This document shows positions 22,871 to 34,018 of a stretch of DNA of 64,000 nt, piece by piece. The translations under genes were made by a program, and so were the position numbers. Positions within the stretch are counted from its first letter, which is position 1. The number at the start of each line of letters is the position of its first letter. Under the pieces are notes generated by a model. That model did no database searches, was not told where the DNA came from, and saw only the letters and a list, made by a program, of their open reading frames with translations. This DNA is from Lineus longissimus (lineage: Eukaryota > Nemertea > Pilidiophora > Heteronemertea > Lineidae): positions 5,208,001 through 5,272,000 of the forward strand of contig NC_088319.1 of the NCBI RefSeq assembly GCF_910592395.1, read 5' to 3'.

Positions 22871-24250
22871 TTATGTGCAATGTCTAGATTGGCATAATTG
22901 GTGCCTAAAATTGTCCTGCGCCATACACAGGGCCTTCCTTAGTGATGGCCTGCTCCTCGGCATCTTTGCGCGATTGGCGTAGACTTTGTCGAATTTTGTT
23001 GGCCTGCAGTGTGCCCCTTCTCTCTGACGTGTACAGTCTGCTACTGTCTTGTTTTGATAACCCCTGTATGGTTTATCTACCAGGCCTATCAATTCCAAGC
23101 TTTGAGAGGACATTGATATGGCATTCCTTGCCATCATTGAAATGGCAGACGGCATCCGGCATCGCGAAGTCAAGCAAAGTTCGCCCAGAAGCCGATGTCT
23201 TCGGACACCGAAGCCAAATCAACTGGTCTATCGACTCGCATCGGTTCTGCGTTTGGCCACCAAGACATCTGTTGAGCAAAGAGTCCTGCCTCAGGTCCTT
23301 ATACACTGGCTCGATTACTTCGACTATTGCTTTCGGCAAGGGGTCCTTGTGCTGGAATCTCGGGATCTCGTTGTCCACCTCCTGTTCTATCGACTTCTTT
23401 GACCTCTTCTTTCCAGGAGCATTCCTTAGTTTCTCCCTCAAGGCATTCCTCTCAGCAACATTCTGCTGCCACTTGCACCAGGACTCGGTGCCAATTGGAC
23501 AGTTGTCATCCTTTGGGTCTTCGTCGGTGGATGAGCTGTGGCGAAGACCAGCCATGATCTCGGCTTTCATGGCGTCCTTGTCCTCAGGGTGGCGACGAAT
23601 TGCAAGCCCGTAGTAAATTTGCAACTTGTCAATTTGAGTGTCTGTTAGCCGGTCTTTACCCCCAAGTGTTTTATCATCAGACAGTTTCTTTTTACCCGAT
23701 GACTTTTTCAGATTTCACAGTCTCGTCCCAATCCTTTTCTGGACATGACCGACACATTCGATCTTTTCAATGACCACATCATCTCCGTACGGCTTCATCT
23801 CCACGGCACTGCTATATGATTTTGAGTCCCCATCCCCCACATACTTCATGTATCTCAGCTTGTTTTTCGCTACTCAGCAAACATCCTTCGAACCCCAGTT
23901 GGTTCCATCGAATGAGCGGAAGGAACCTTCATAGTTCTTCGCGCATCTCTTCTTGTGTTCAACTGACCACGTTTCAAACTCTGCAGTCCCTTCTTTGAAT
24001 CTCTTCCCCATCTCACACCCTTTACACACTTGGTTCAATGGTTCATAGTCCAGTACTTTCCCACTGGCTGCAGATATGAGTGACGAGTAGACCCGCTTTC
24101 GCTATGTTCTCTCGAACATGGTGGTACAGTCTATGATCGCATCCTCAGGTTGGTTCTGAAGGTCGTGCTCCACCACAGCAGCCCGTGCCATGCAATCCTC
24201 TGCCTCAGCCCTTGTTGCCTCGGTCAGAAATTTATCGGAAATGCCTAGTG
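22871..24250 (-). pseudogene. Mutator-type transposase domain relic (Pfam Mutator-like class)
   Basis: The minus strand reads, in order: a segment with RKRVYSSLISAASGKVLDYE, a C-x2-C pair in VCKGCEMGKRF, GDGDSKSYSSAVEMKPYGDD, ECVGHVQKRIGTRL, then LTDTQIDKLQIYYGLAIRRH. It continues with STDEDPKDDNCPIGTESWC and RCLGGQTQNRCESIDQLIW. This order matches the repetitive Mutator-like transposase domain family common in invertebrate genomes. Stops interrupt it near 23735 and in the N-terminal portion, and the C-terminus is broken by frame changes, so it is not functional. It is unrelated in sequence to the MULE relic at 8-10 kb. Confidence 0.7.
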
Positions 24251-24593
24251 GGGTACCATTTTTGCAATTTTTAAGTAAGTTAAAGTTTGCATCATCAAAG
24301 TAAATTGTTTTATGGGTGTAAATCCAGCTTTCTCTTCCAGATACATGCCATAAACTACAAGAAAAGAACTCCCTTGGTGACAGAAAGAGAATAACTCACC
24401 AGTCATCAGTTGTCCACCATACATAACATCTTCCCATCAAGTTTCAATGATATGAAAAAGTCTTGAATGTTTTAAGCATCTCAGTGTCATATTTATAAAT
24501 CATTATTCCAACAGTTGAATTTTTGTAACAGTGTTTCATTGGTACATGTAGTAATCCTGCTAGTATAGTCATTGATGAGAATCCACTTCACTA

Positions 24594-26202
24594 ATTTGAC
24601 CACATAATCTTCAGATCCCCACGAATTATATCAACAATTATTTCTGATTGAGACATAAAGTAGTCTTGGTCATCCCCATTGTATCTCATCCTGACTTCCT
24701 TGTCAACTCCTTTTTTTGGTTGAACAATTTCAAGAAGCACCCCTTCATAGTTTGTCACTCCTTTTTCATCATCATCTGCCCACTTTTGGCAAAATTCTAG
24801 TCCCACAACTGAACTGAAGTCAGAAATAATGTTCCCCAACTTTGTGTTCTCAATTGGCTTCTGAAAGATTGACCCCAAATGAGCCTTCAATTCCATGTCA
24901 CTGCTTTTAGTAAATAAAATGGGAATTTTTCCTGGGTGGAGAAATTGTTACTCACCCTCAGTTGGGCTTTCAAAGCATCAGTTTTTTCTACCTTGGTCTT
25001 TATATTCTTATACTCCCTCTCCATCTGTTCAGAGTTTGTCCAGAGACCACCACTCCCTAGCAAAGTTTCAAGAATATTCTCCATCTTTATTCTTGAGTTC
25101 TCCTCCTTTTCTGTGAGAGCTTTTCGGGCTGCCCTCCTCTTTTCTTGATGTTTTTAAACCAGAATCACTCTACGTTCAGCTTCAATCTTTCTTCTGTTTC
25201 TCGTTTCAGATATGGCTGCAGTAATGGCGGCCTTCCTATTTTCTGGTGACTGCTCTTTTAGCCAGGAATCCGTCTTGTTCTGATGGAACATAACGCGTGC
25301 CTCAACCTCTTCAACAGATGCAGCGTGTGATCTTACGATGTAAGAGTCAGCAGTGCCAAAGCACCTCTCCCCACTAAGGTTATCTGGAGCACAGGAACTC
25401 ACCTGTTCTCGGAGTTCATCACTTGGAGCCCAAAATTTGCCCCCTGGAAGCTGGTCACTCATTTGACGTATCACAACATCTTTGATTTTCAAGAAAAGTT
25501 CCTCCAGCAGTTTCTTGCAACCTGCATCATCAGCCTCTCCCCTCGATGCTATGAGATGCCAAAACACAGGGTCCTTCAGAATAGGGACAAGTGGGAAAAC
25601 TGACTCCGCCTCACCACTCACTTGAGCTGAATCTGTTCCCCAGCTGGTCAGCTTGTCAACAGCTTGTTGAAGTGGAAGATTTACATCCAGGATTTGTTTG
25701 CATGTAGGGATAAATCTCATCCAAGGACCAGTTACATATTTACCAACTAGACCCAAGGCACGGAAGGACACAGAACAGCACCTTGATTTTTGGATTTCGT
25801 ACAGTTAGGTTTGCATGCCGTTGGTGGGGAGATGCACTGTTTTGAAGAATTCCAACAAGGAACCTGTGTAGTAATCGACAAAGCCAGCATCCAAAAAATA
25901 GATGTGGAACCCGTTCTCCACAAAACGATGGAACAAATGATGACGAGCTTGTTCTTGGTTATTTTCGTTCATGTCGTAGTCCCCTTCTGACAATTCCAGT
26001 TTCCCTCGCCAAAAAGCTGACACGTCATTGCAACATCCTGTTGCATCATTGTAAAATAGCTTCCCCGTTTTCTTGATTAGGGCTTACGTGTCACTCTCTC
26101 CACGAGATTTGAATAGTATCACCCCTGGTGGTAAAGGTGGCATCCCTTTTTAGCTCACCTCTTAGCAGAGGTGAGCTTATCCCATACCGTGGCGTCCGTC
26201 GT

Positions 26203-26237
<35 letters not shown>

Positions 26238-28290
26238 CGTCGTCGTCCGTCGTCCGTTAGCAGGGCACGTTTCGTAACTGTTAGAGCTATTGAGTTGAAA
26301 CTTGGTACACATGTACCCTTATGTAATGACACCTTGGAGACCAAGTTTCGGTCCGATTCGTTTCATGGTTTGGCCACCAGGGGGCCAAACGTTAAAAGTG
26401 AAAATATGCAATATCTCCCTTAATAGTAGTCGGGAAATTTTGAAAAAAATATAGTAGGTACTTCTAGCAAAGGTGCATCATATATCCTCCGGGTTTTTGA
26501 TTTGACCTCCTTTTCAAGGTCACAGAGGTCAAATGGTGTAAATTGGCCGTTAGGATGTAACGATGGCACGTTTCTAAACTGCAATGACTATTGATACCAA
26601 ATTTGGTACACATTTACCCCTTAGTCAGGTGATCTCAGGGACCGAAGTTTGGTCCAATATGATTCACCACTTGACCACCAGGGGGCAAAATCCAAAAACC
26701 TTAAAAATGTGATTATTCCTTAATTTCTTGCCCGATTGCCACCAATTTGATATCATGGGTACATCTAACCACCATACAGTATATGTCACACAGGTTTTTA
26801 ATTTGACCTTCTTGTCAAGGTCACAGAGGTCAAATGGCGTAAATTCGCCGTCAGGCCGTAACTATGGCACATTTCTTAACTGCAATGACTATTGATCACA
26901 AATTAAGTACACATGTACCCCTTGGTCAGGTGATCTCAGGTACAGAAGTTTGGTGCGATCTGATTTGCCGTTTGGCCTCCAGGGAGGGGGCCAAATCCTA
27001 AATTCTTCAAAATGCCATTATTCCTAGTAATGACTTGCCCGATTGGCACCAATTTTATATCATAGGTACATCTAATTCTAACAACCATTCAATGTGTCAC
27101 CCGGGTCTTCTTTGATTTGACCTACTTTTCAAGGTCACAGAGGTCGAATGTACTGTAAATTGGCCATTTTGGGGAAATTGTAATTGCTTGGACCTACATC
27201 AAACGTAACACTACATGACACAATACCATGCTCTTTATCCATCTTAACTCCACATGAGGTGAGCACAATGGCCCTGGCCATTTCATTCAGTCTGAATCAC
27301 CCATTTCTCTGCCTTTTTTCCCATGGTATCAAGTGGGTGTATGGCACATTTGAAGCTGTTAAGCTCATTTCCTAAGACATTTTGTAACTGGCGGTCCACA
27401 CTAGCATTCGTAATACAGCGATCTTTACAGGTATTTGCAATCTTCATGCTTGCCTCATTTACTTCACCACTGCCAATTGACTTGGTACTAATGTCACTTA
27501 TGCAGGTTTTTATGGTATCAACATATTCAGCTACACAACCACCATTTTGCTCCCGTATTCCAATGACAAATGTTTGTTCTTTGGTGGCTAATTCGACCTC
27601 TGTGAGATGCCTTCCCTTCTTTGTAGTCCTGTCATATTTCAATGTGCAATCAACAGCATCAGTGACAGCAGCATGAATCTGTTGCTGGCTCAAAGTTTTC
27701 ATTTCTCTACCAAAGTTAGACCGAGTTTTTCTAGATGGAAGACTCCCTACAAGTTCATTTCCAGATATTGCCTCGAATATCAATGTGATCAACTCACTGG
27801 CTTTGTCCTCTGCAATGCCTAAATTTTGGGCATAATAGGATGCCTGACAGATTTTCGGGTTATAGGAACGCCCACGGCCATCTGTCCTCATATTGAACGT
27901 TGCTGGGTACATTCATGACATTTCAGCAGTTCCTCCTCTAGCTCACACACTTTATTTTCAAGACTCAGTGCCTGCCATGAGAAAAATCCACGGGCACCAT
28001 CAGTAACTCCCGCAACCTTTTCCACGGGCACTATTTTTTTCACTCCCGCCAGCTGTCCAGCGGGCGGGCCATGCCAGTAAACGGGCGTGATCACGTCCGC
28101 GTCCGTGGTCACGCCTGCGCCTGCAAACTACTGCCAGGAAATGGGCGCGATCACGCCTGCGGACGCATGAGACACCCGTTCGACCTTTTTTCAACCTTTT
28201 TTTACATGCTTGGCACATAATTTACACCAAACAGTGTCTAGAGTCTCACCATCGTCTTTGAGTTTATACCCAACGGTTTTGTGGTCAATC
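24594..28290 (-). pseudogene. Multi-exon pseudogene of an unclassified repetitive protein family, split by a Helentron-like repeat
   Basis: Reading right to left: a possible zinc-binding start (VGWSIDHKTVGYKLKD, WCKLCAKH; about 28290-28180); a coiled-coil-like exon (SLENKVCELEEELLKC) after an acceptor near 27971; then RSYNPKICQASYYAQNLGIA, CTLKYDRTTKKGRHL, NASVDRQLQNVLG and CAIHPLDTMGKK, ending at 27288. After a 1.1-kb inserted repeat it resumes with ALIKKTGKLFYNDATGCC, HIYFLDAGFVDYYTG, RALGLVGKYVTGPWMRF, SDQLPGGKFW, NLSGERCFGTAD, GSGGLWTNSEQ and KAQLR, with a final exon rich in acidic residues. Stops lie near 26081 (a likely Gln codon turned TAA) and 25142. I recall this layout from multi-copy uncharacterised invertebrate proteins, which suggests a mobile-element origin, but the biochemical role is unknown. 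Confidence 0.55.
26152..27287 (+). mobile_element. Helentron-like repeat (HINE type), copy 2 (1136 bp)
   Basis: The 5' end has a palindrome (AGCTCACCTCTTAGCAGAGG then TGAGCT), followed by a (GTC)n/GTCC microsatellite (about 26197-26257). Three internal units of about 300 bp start near 26264, 26565 and 26865. The 3' end has GAGGTGAGC, inverted to the 5' AGCTCACCTC, a hairpin ATGGCCCTGGCCAT, and terminal TTCATT. It sits inside the pseudogene at 24594-28290. Subterminal inverted repeats, a GTCY-type microsatellite, internal tandem units and 3' hairpins are typical of Helentron-associated non-autonomous elements. Confidence 0.75.
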
Positions 28291-28299
28291 GACCATCCT

Positions 28300-28554
28300 A
28301 CTCTCCAAGAGTGAATTCTCACTCTAAAAGAGTGAAATCTCACTCTTCCTTAGAGTGTAGTTAGGGACCAATCCCTTTAGAGTGAGCTTCACTCTTTTGA
28401 TAGAGTGAACATACATTCACTCCTTCTGGAGTGAAATGGGCACTCTTTCTGGAGTGGAATGTCATCCGATTAGAGTGAGAATAATGGATTATCACTCTTG
28501 ACAGAGTGAAGTCTCACTCCATGAGAGTGAAACTGCTTCACTCTTGTCAGAGTG
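28300..28554. repeat. Array of nine mini-hairpins with CACTCT / AGAGTG arms
   Basis: Nine short inverted repeats occur in 255 bp, each with 5-6 bp arms and a 3-6 base loop. Their starts are near 28300, 28320, 28341, 28390, 28418, 28441, 28493, 28515 and 28539; examples are CACTCTAAAAGAGTG and CACTCTTGTCAGAGTG. Variants with matched changes exist, such as CACTCCTTCTGGAGTG, where both arms change together. Extra single half-sites (TAGAGTGAG) lie between. It does not look like a simple tandem repeat because spacing is irregular. It lies directly upstream of the pseudogene's first exon. Confidence 0.8.
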
Positions 28555-28795
28555 AATTTCACTAGCAAGAAAATTGAAAGCCAGTGACAAATTGATGAAC
28601 TGGAATAACAAACATGTATCTAAATTTAAAAAGACTTTTTATTATTCGCATTAACAATAACAATTCACAGTTCACAATGACAACAACAACAATAACAATT
28701 ATTGCAGAGCCACGACCAGGGGACTCTCACAACCAGGGCTGCCCACTTACATGACTTGTACCAAAAATAGATAAGGCGAGCGCTTATCTATTTTT
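28555..28795. other. Non-coding with AAC-rich microsatellite
   Basis: Contains ACAACAACAACAATAACAAT-like sequence near 28680-28700. Nothing else is recognised. Confidence 0.4.
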
Positions 28796-28847
28796 AGCTC
28801 ACCTATTAGCAGAGGTGAGCTTATCCCATACCGTGGCGTCCGTCGTC

Positions 28848-28878
<31 letters not shown>

Positions 28879-29920
28879 CGTCGTCCGTTAGCAGGGCACG
28901 TTTCGTAACTGTTAGAGCTATTGAGATGAAACATTGGTACACATGTACCCTTATGTAATGACACCTTGGAGACCAAGTTTCGGTCCGATTCGTTTCATGG
29001 TTTGGCCACCAGGGGGCCAAACGTTAAAAGTGAAAATATGCAATATCTCCCTTAATAGTAGTCGGGAAATTTTGAAAAAAAAATATGGTAGGTACTTCTA
29101 GCAAAGGTGCATCATATATCCTCCGGGTTTTTGATTTGACCTCCTTTTCAAGGTCACAGAGGTCAAATGGTGTAAATTGGCCGTTAGGATGTAACGATGG
29201 TACGTTTCTAAACTGCAATGACTATTGATACCAAATTTGGTACACATTTACCCCTTAGTCAGGTGATCTCAGGGACCGAAGTTTGGTCCAATATGATTCA
29301 CCACTTGACCACCAGGGGGCAAAATCCAAAAACCTTAAAAATGTGATTATTCCTTAACTTCTTGCCCGATTGCCACCAATTTGATATCATGGGTACATCT
29401 AACCACCATACAGTATATGTCACACAGGTTTTTAATTTGACCTTCTTGTCAAGGTCACAGAGGTCAAATGGCATAAATTCGCCGTCAGGCCGTAACTATG
29501 GCACGTTTCTTAACTGCAATGACTATTGATCACAAATTAAGTACACATGTACCCCTTGGTCAGGTGATCTCAGGTACCGAAGTTTGGTGCGATCTGATTT
29601 GCCGTTTGGCCTCCAGGGAGGGGGCCAAATCCTAAATTCTTCAAAATGCCATTATTCCTAGTAATGACTTGCCCGATTGGCACCAATTTTATATCATAGG
29701 TACATCTAATTCTAACAACCATTCAATGTGTCACCCGGGTCTTCTTTGATTTGACCTACTTTTCAAGGTCACAGAGGTCGAATGTACTGTAAATTGGCCA
29801 TTTGGGGAAATTTTAATTGCTTGGACCAACATCAAACCTAACACTACATGACACAATACCATGCTCTTTATCCATCTTTCCTCCACATGAGGTGAGCACA
29901 ATGGCCCTGGCCATTTCATT
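28796..29920 (+). mobile_element. Helentron-like repeat (HINE type), copy 3 (1125 bp)
   Basis: Nearly identical to 26152-27287 over its whole length, in the same orientation: same 5' palindrome region, shorter GTC microsatellite, three units, and the same 3' hairpin plus TTCATT end. It is a direct repeat of copy 2 starting 2644 bp away. Confidence 0.75.
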
Positions 29921-30291
29921 GCTTGTACTCAATTGGTGTACAATTTTCATTTTATTTCATTTCATTTCATTTCTCTTTTCTCATTTCATTTCATTTCCCA
30001 GGGTGGCCTACTGTTTATCTTTTAGATTCTATAGAGAATACATTACATTACATAACATCAAATTTTGGCCATTGTACTCAAAATCATGGGTACTCAAAAT
30101 GCTTGTTTCATACAGTTCAGGCATGTAAGGGGCCTAAGACTTCAATTTCAACCGTACACCATAAGTATGTGATTTTACACTTTGTCTTCAAATCAATACA
30201 CTTTAACTCTTTTTGTGCCAGTCCCCCCTCCCACTCCCCCCCCCCCCCCCCAGTGAGAATGTCTGTGGTTTATCCACATTAGAATCCAGGT
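29921..30291. other. ATTTC microsatellite and C run
   Basis: TTTCATTTCATTTCATTTC-type repeats (about 29945-30000) run into CCCAGGGTGGCCTACTGT, a junction repeated at 36813-36850. A C run lies near 30236-30251. Confidence 0.6.
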
Positions 30292-30517
30292 TGTTCGCCT
30301 TTCGTTCCACGTGGCTGATGATGAGGGAGCGTAGATACACAGAGCGACACAAACACAATGATTACTATAACTAGACTAAACTTTAATGAGTAACAATATC
30401 ACACATAAGGTATAGATACAAGATAAGATAATATGATTGGTTATCAAGACATGAGTAGGAGGAGCCAAGAGTCTTACTGCTGTGAGTGATGCTAAGAGGA
30501 ATATGCAAATTCCGACA
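30292..30517 (-). repeat. LTR (3') of the BEL/Pao element
   Basis: 226 bp beginning TGTTCG and ending CCGACA on the plus strand, so TG..CA in both readings. Matches 34837-35051 almost base for base. Confidence 0.6.
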
Positions 30518-31076
30518 TTCTCCGGCCCGCAAATGATCAATGTTGAATACGTGTGGTTATATAGCGCGTGCGGCTACTAGTAATTATCATATGAACTAGA
30601 AACTAAAGTTTGTTTACACTTGTCATGTATGAGTCATGAGCGATTATCAAAGGCATGCAACATTCAAAGAATTATATTTGTATTTAATCCAAGTCTGAAT
30701 CTTGCAACCAGTTTGCAACGAGTTCGTTGGCCTTGACGGCAGCTTTCCGCTTAGGCCTAGTTGTTGGAGTAGGATTCGGAGCGATATTGGCCCGTATTCT
30801 AGAAGAATCCTAAAAGCGTAAGGTGGCCCTAAAACGGCCCTTTTAGTGACACCTTCACCATTTTCTATTCTAGAAGCATCCTAAAATACCGCCAAAGGTA
30901 TACCTGAAAATCCTCTCCTAATGCAAAGGTTGACCCATTTCTAGAAGGTTTTTTAGGATAAGGAATTCCTAACTTTGGGCTCATCTCCACCTTAAATCGT
31001 TAGGATACCCTTGGGGTATCCTAAAAGTGTTCCTTACAGGCTGATTTCTGTCACTTGTGCACAGAGAGCCGAGAAG

Positions 31077-32138
31077 ATGGGTGACTTTCTTCAAAGAATT
31101 GCTGCGTTAAATCGTGTGCGGGCTGTTTATCAACCCAGGATATACCAAAGAGTGGTGGTGAGGCAACGGCGTGGACAGTACCGGGACGATATTCATGAAC
31201 TAAATGACGAAAATTTCCGAAAACGGTACCGGTTCACTAAAGCAGGATTCAATTATGTGCTGAACATCATCGCCGATGAAATCCCCCCTGCTCAGAATAA
31301 TCGAGGACACCCGATTCCGCCGGTTATTCAGCTACAAGTGGCCCTACGTTTCTACGCCACGGGAACATTTCAGATCGTTTGTGGTGACCTTAACAATGTT
31401 TCGCAACCAGCAGCGAGTCGGATAGTTGCCAAAGTATCCCTAGCCATTGCTAGAAAAGCGAGGAATTACATCCGAATCCCGAATGACAATGATGCCATAA
31501 TGATGCATCACAAGTTCTTCGAAAAAAACAGCTTTCCACGTGTCTTGGGGTGCATTGATGGAACACATGTACCCATCCAGGCTCCAAGTGTGGCGAACAG
31601 AGAAATCTACAGATGCCGTAAAGGTTTCATGTCTCTGAACGTGCAGGGAATAGCCGATGCAGACATGAAGTTCATTAACATTGTAGCAAGGTGGCCTGGC
31701 TCCACGCACGATTCGCGTATTTTGGATAACAGTATGGTTTGTGCCCGTTTTGAAAATGATGAATTTAACGGTCTGTTACTTGGAGATTCCGGATACCCTT
31801 GCAGGTCATTTCTCATGACTCCTTTCCGAAATCCACATGGTCACGCAGAAACCAGTTACAACACTGCACAGAAACGCACCCGTAGTGTTGTGGAACGCAT
31901 GTTTGGAGTTTGGAAACGCCGCTTTCCATGCCTACGAACAGGCGTTCGTGTTAAACTGGACACAGCTATGTTGATCATCACTGCAACAGCCGTGTTGCAC
32001 AACATTGCAGTCGACCTCGCCGAACCCGACTTCGACAGAGATGCTCCGGAGCCAATTGATGAAGAACTCGCTATTGAAGGGAATGATTTGCTGGGAAATG
32101 CTGTGAGGCAAGCAATCGTCCAGCAGTATTTTCAATAA
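31077..32138 (+). CDS. PIF/Harbinger DDE transposase (HARBI1-like), 353 aa
   Basis: It catalyses excision and 3-bp-target insertion of the surrounding element, in the nucleus and together with the Myb-like partner encoded downstream. I start at the ATG at 31077; the frame is open further upstream without an ATG. The catalytic triad is intact: Asp 161 in GCIDGTHVPI, Asp 237 in LLGDSGYPC and Glu 273 in SVVERMFGVWKRRFP. RYRFTKAGFNYVLNII near the N-terminus is the usual region ahead of the catalytic core, and the typical C-terminal ALHN-like motif appears as AVLHNIAVD. Length is normal for the family and there are no stops or frameshifts, so the protein may be active. Confidence 0.9.
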   Translation: MGDFLQRIAALNRVRAVYQPRIYQRVVVRQRRGQYRDDIHELNDENFRKRYRFTKAGFNYVLNIIADEIPPAQNNRGHPIPPVIQLQVALRFYATGTFQIVCGDLNNVSQPAASRIVAKVSLAIARKARNYIRIPNDNDAIMMHHKFFEKNSFPRVLGCIDGTHVPIQAPSVANREIYRCRKGFMSLNVQGIADADMKFINIVARWPGSTHDSRILDNSMVCARFENDEFNGLLLGDSGYPCRSFLMTPFRNPHGHAETSYNTAQKRTRSVVERMFGVWKRRFPCLRTGVRVKLDTAMLIITATAVLHNIAVDLAEPDFDRDAPEPIDEELAIEGNDLLGNAVRQAIVQQYFQ

Positions 32139-32602
32139 TACTAAGGTGGCAAATACTACGAAACATGTGAAAGCTAATCAGTCCCCTGTTCGTATTTCTC
32201 GAACATGGTGATAGGCTTTGCACAGGTTCCTCTGTCACCCTGGTAACCTGGATCAATATAGTAGCATCCCTTTCGTGATGATCCCCCAGACAATTGCCTC
32301 CAGACAATTCCCCCTCGAGGACAATTCCACTTATGTTTCCGACCTCCAAATTAGAGGTCAGGGGCATCAGACGGTGGCGTCAGCACAGGCGTACTGTATA
32401 ATACCCTTGACTTATATTTTTGAGGTTGGGAACATATAAATAGTGGAATTGACCTCGGGGTTATCCTGGGGGGTGGGGGTGGGGGGGGGGGGGGGGGGGG
32501 GTTGTCCTAGGAATCGACCAAGGGACTGGTTAGCTTTATTGAAATAACGAACACAAGACTTGATTTTATGCCTGTTTCGATTTGGGTGCATCTCTTGACA
32601 AT
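32139..32602. other. Intergenic region of the Harbinger element with G run
   Basis: The two genes converge here. A long run of G with few interruptions lies at about 32468-32502. A short partial palindrome (CCTCCAGACAATT / CAATTCC) is near 32295-32330. Confidence 0.5.
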
Positions 32603-34018
32603 TTACTCCAACTGTGCAAGTACACGGGAAATCGAAATCGTACTTGAGTCATATCCATCACGTGAGTTTCTTTGCCGTTTGATGAGATCTGTCAGCAACG
32701 TTTCCTGCAGTTTCCAAACCTTCATGCGCTGTTCGTGTTCGGCAATGCGGCGTTCCTCTTCAGTTTCTTGCATGAATATTTGCTGCTTGTAACGTTTGAC
32801 CTGTAGCTCATGCTCTATCTGCTGCATGTTCATCACTGACTGATAGGCAGATGCACTGCACGGTGGCTCATCAGGGGTAGATTTACGCTTGGTTACTTTG
32901 GCTGCAGAATCTGACTCACGAATTAGGATTGGTTGGATCGAAGGAGTAGCAGGATCACTTGAAGTTTCAAGATACTGGGAGTTCGGCAGTTCCGCGGAGG
33001 TTGACGGCCTATGAGCTTCATCGAAAAACGAAGCGTCGCTGGGGGATTGCGATGAGCCAACAGCTGCAGTTGGTTTCACTCCATGGCGATTCACTGGAAA
33101 AAATGTCAAGGCCAATATTATACTGAAAGCATGGAAATGTTATTGATATCAACCCTCATATTTCTGAATTTACTTCAGGCCAACCAAATTTGTTTTTATA
33201 CATTTGCACTGGTTTCAATGTAAACCAGTTAACAACAAGACTGAAAGGAATGAAAATCCCCTGGATTGTAAGTCGTCTTTACAATAACCAGGCATTGTGG
33301 AAAGTTTGGGTTGGATTGAGTGACGTGGCCACAATCCTAAAATAGAAATTCAATTGGACATCAAGAAGCCGGACTTGTATTCCCTGGACATTTATTTCTT
33401 TACATCGGCGTATGGTAATTTGTTGATGTGAAAGCAGCTCCATTAAATAAAATAATTAGGATATATTTGGCTTCATTTAATTCTCTGAGGATAGCCGAAC
33501 CTTCACTCGTGCATGTAACATAAGCCCAGGGCTAGGCTGTTCATAAAATATGCGAGGGGAGGATGCGGTGTGCATTGATGGTGCATGTAGCACTACCAAC
33601 CTGGGACATGATACCCTGCATCATCGTCAACATCATTGTCTAAAGGCTCTATGACGTCGCTACATATCGATGCTACTGTGTGGGCTGAATCATCGGCTTT
33701 GTCCTCTTCTTCCATCACTCCACCACCTGTGCGATGCCTGGCTTTCTTTTCCTTGGAAACGTCTTTTTTGGCCTTAGCCTTCATATTGTCCCACATTTTT
33801 TTTATGGCCTTCATGTCCAATTTGGAAACATTTTTCTGGCTGTTGTACCGTTTCAAAATTGTCTCCCATGCAGTTTCCTTCTGTCCCCACACTTTAGAAC
33901 TGTTTTCCCTCTGTTCAATGATTCCCTTCTCGCTTTCAACCAACTTCAACAGAAGTTGCCTCTCGACATCGGTCGAATTTCTTCGTTTCTTCCCTTCTTT
34001 TTTAAGTTCATCCATCAT
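32603..34018 (-). CDS. Myb/SANT-like DNA-binding protein of the Harbinger element, two exons, 302 aa
   Basis: This is the second protein of PIF/Harbinger elements, which binds the termini and helps bring the transposase to the nucleus. Exon 1 is 34018-33601 (ATG at 34016-34018) and exon 2 is 33093-32603. The intron has GT (33600) and AG (33094) borders and joins in phase. The N-terminal third holds a Myb/SANT-like helix region: RQLLLKLVESEKGIIEQ, then WGQKETAWETILKRYNS and MKAIKKMWDNMKAKAKKD, with spaced tryptophans. An acidic linker follows, and the C-terminus is a predicted coiled coil (NMQQIEHELQVKRYKQQIFM onward). There are no disruptions. The upstream frame extends about 38 codons without ATG, so the start is the first Met. 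Confidence 0.8.

Noticed and set aside
22942-23613. 223-codon plus-strand frame
   Set aside because: Antisense shadow of the Mutator-type transposase relic; the minus-strand reading has clear family motifs.
28300-28554. CRISPR-like array
   Set aside because: The units are dyads with variable spacing and no uniform repeats or spacers, in a eukaryotic genome.
32468-32502. G-quadruplex-forming regulatory element
   Set aside because: Long uninterrupted G or C runs occur at about ten places in the window, including within dead repeats; they look like ordinary homopolymer microsatellites and possible sequencing weak spots.
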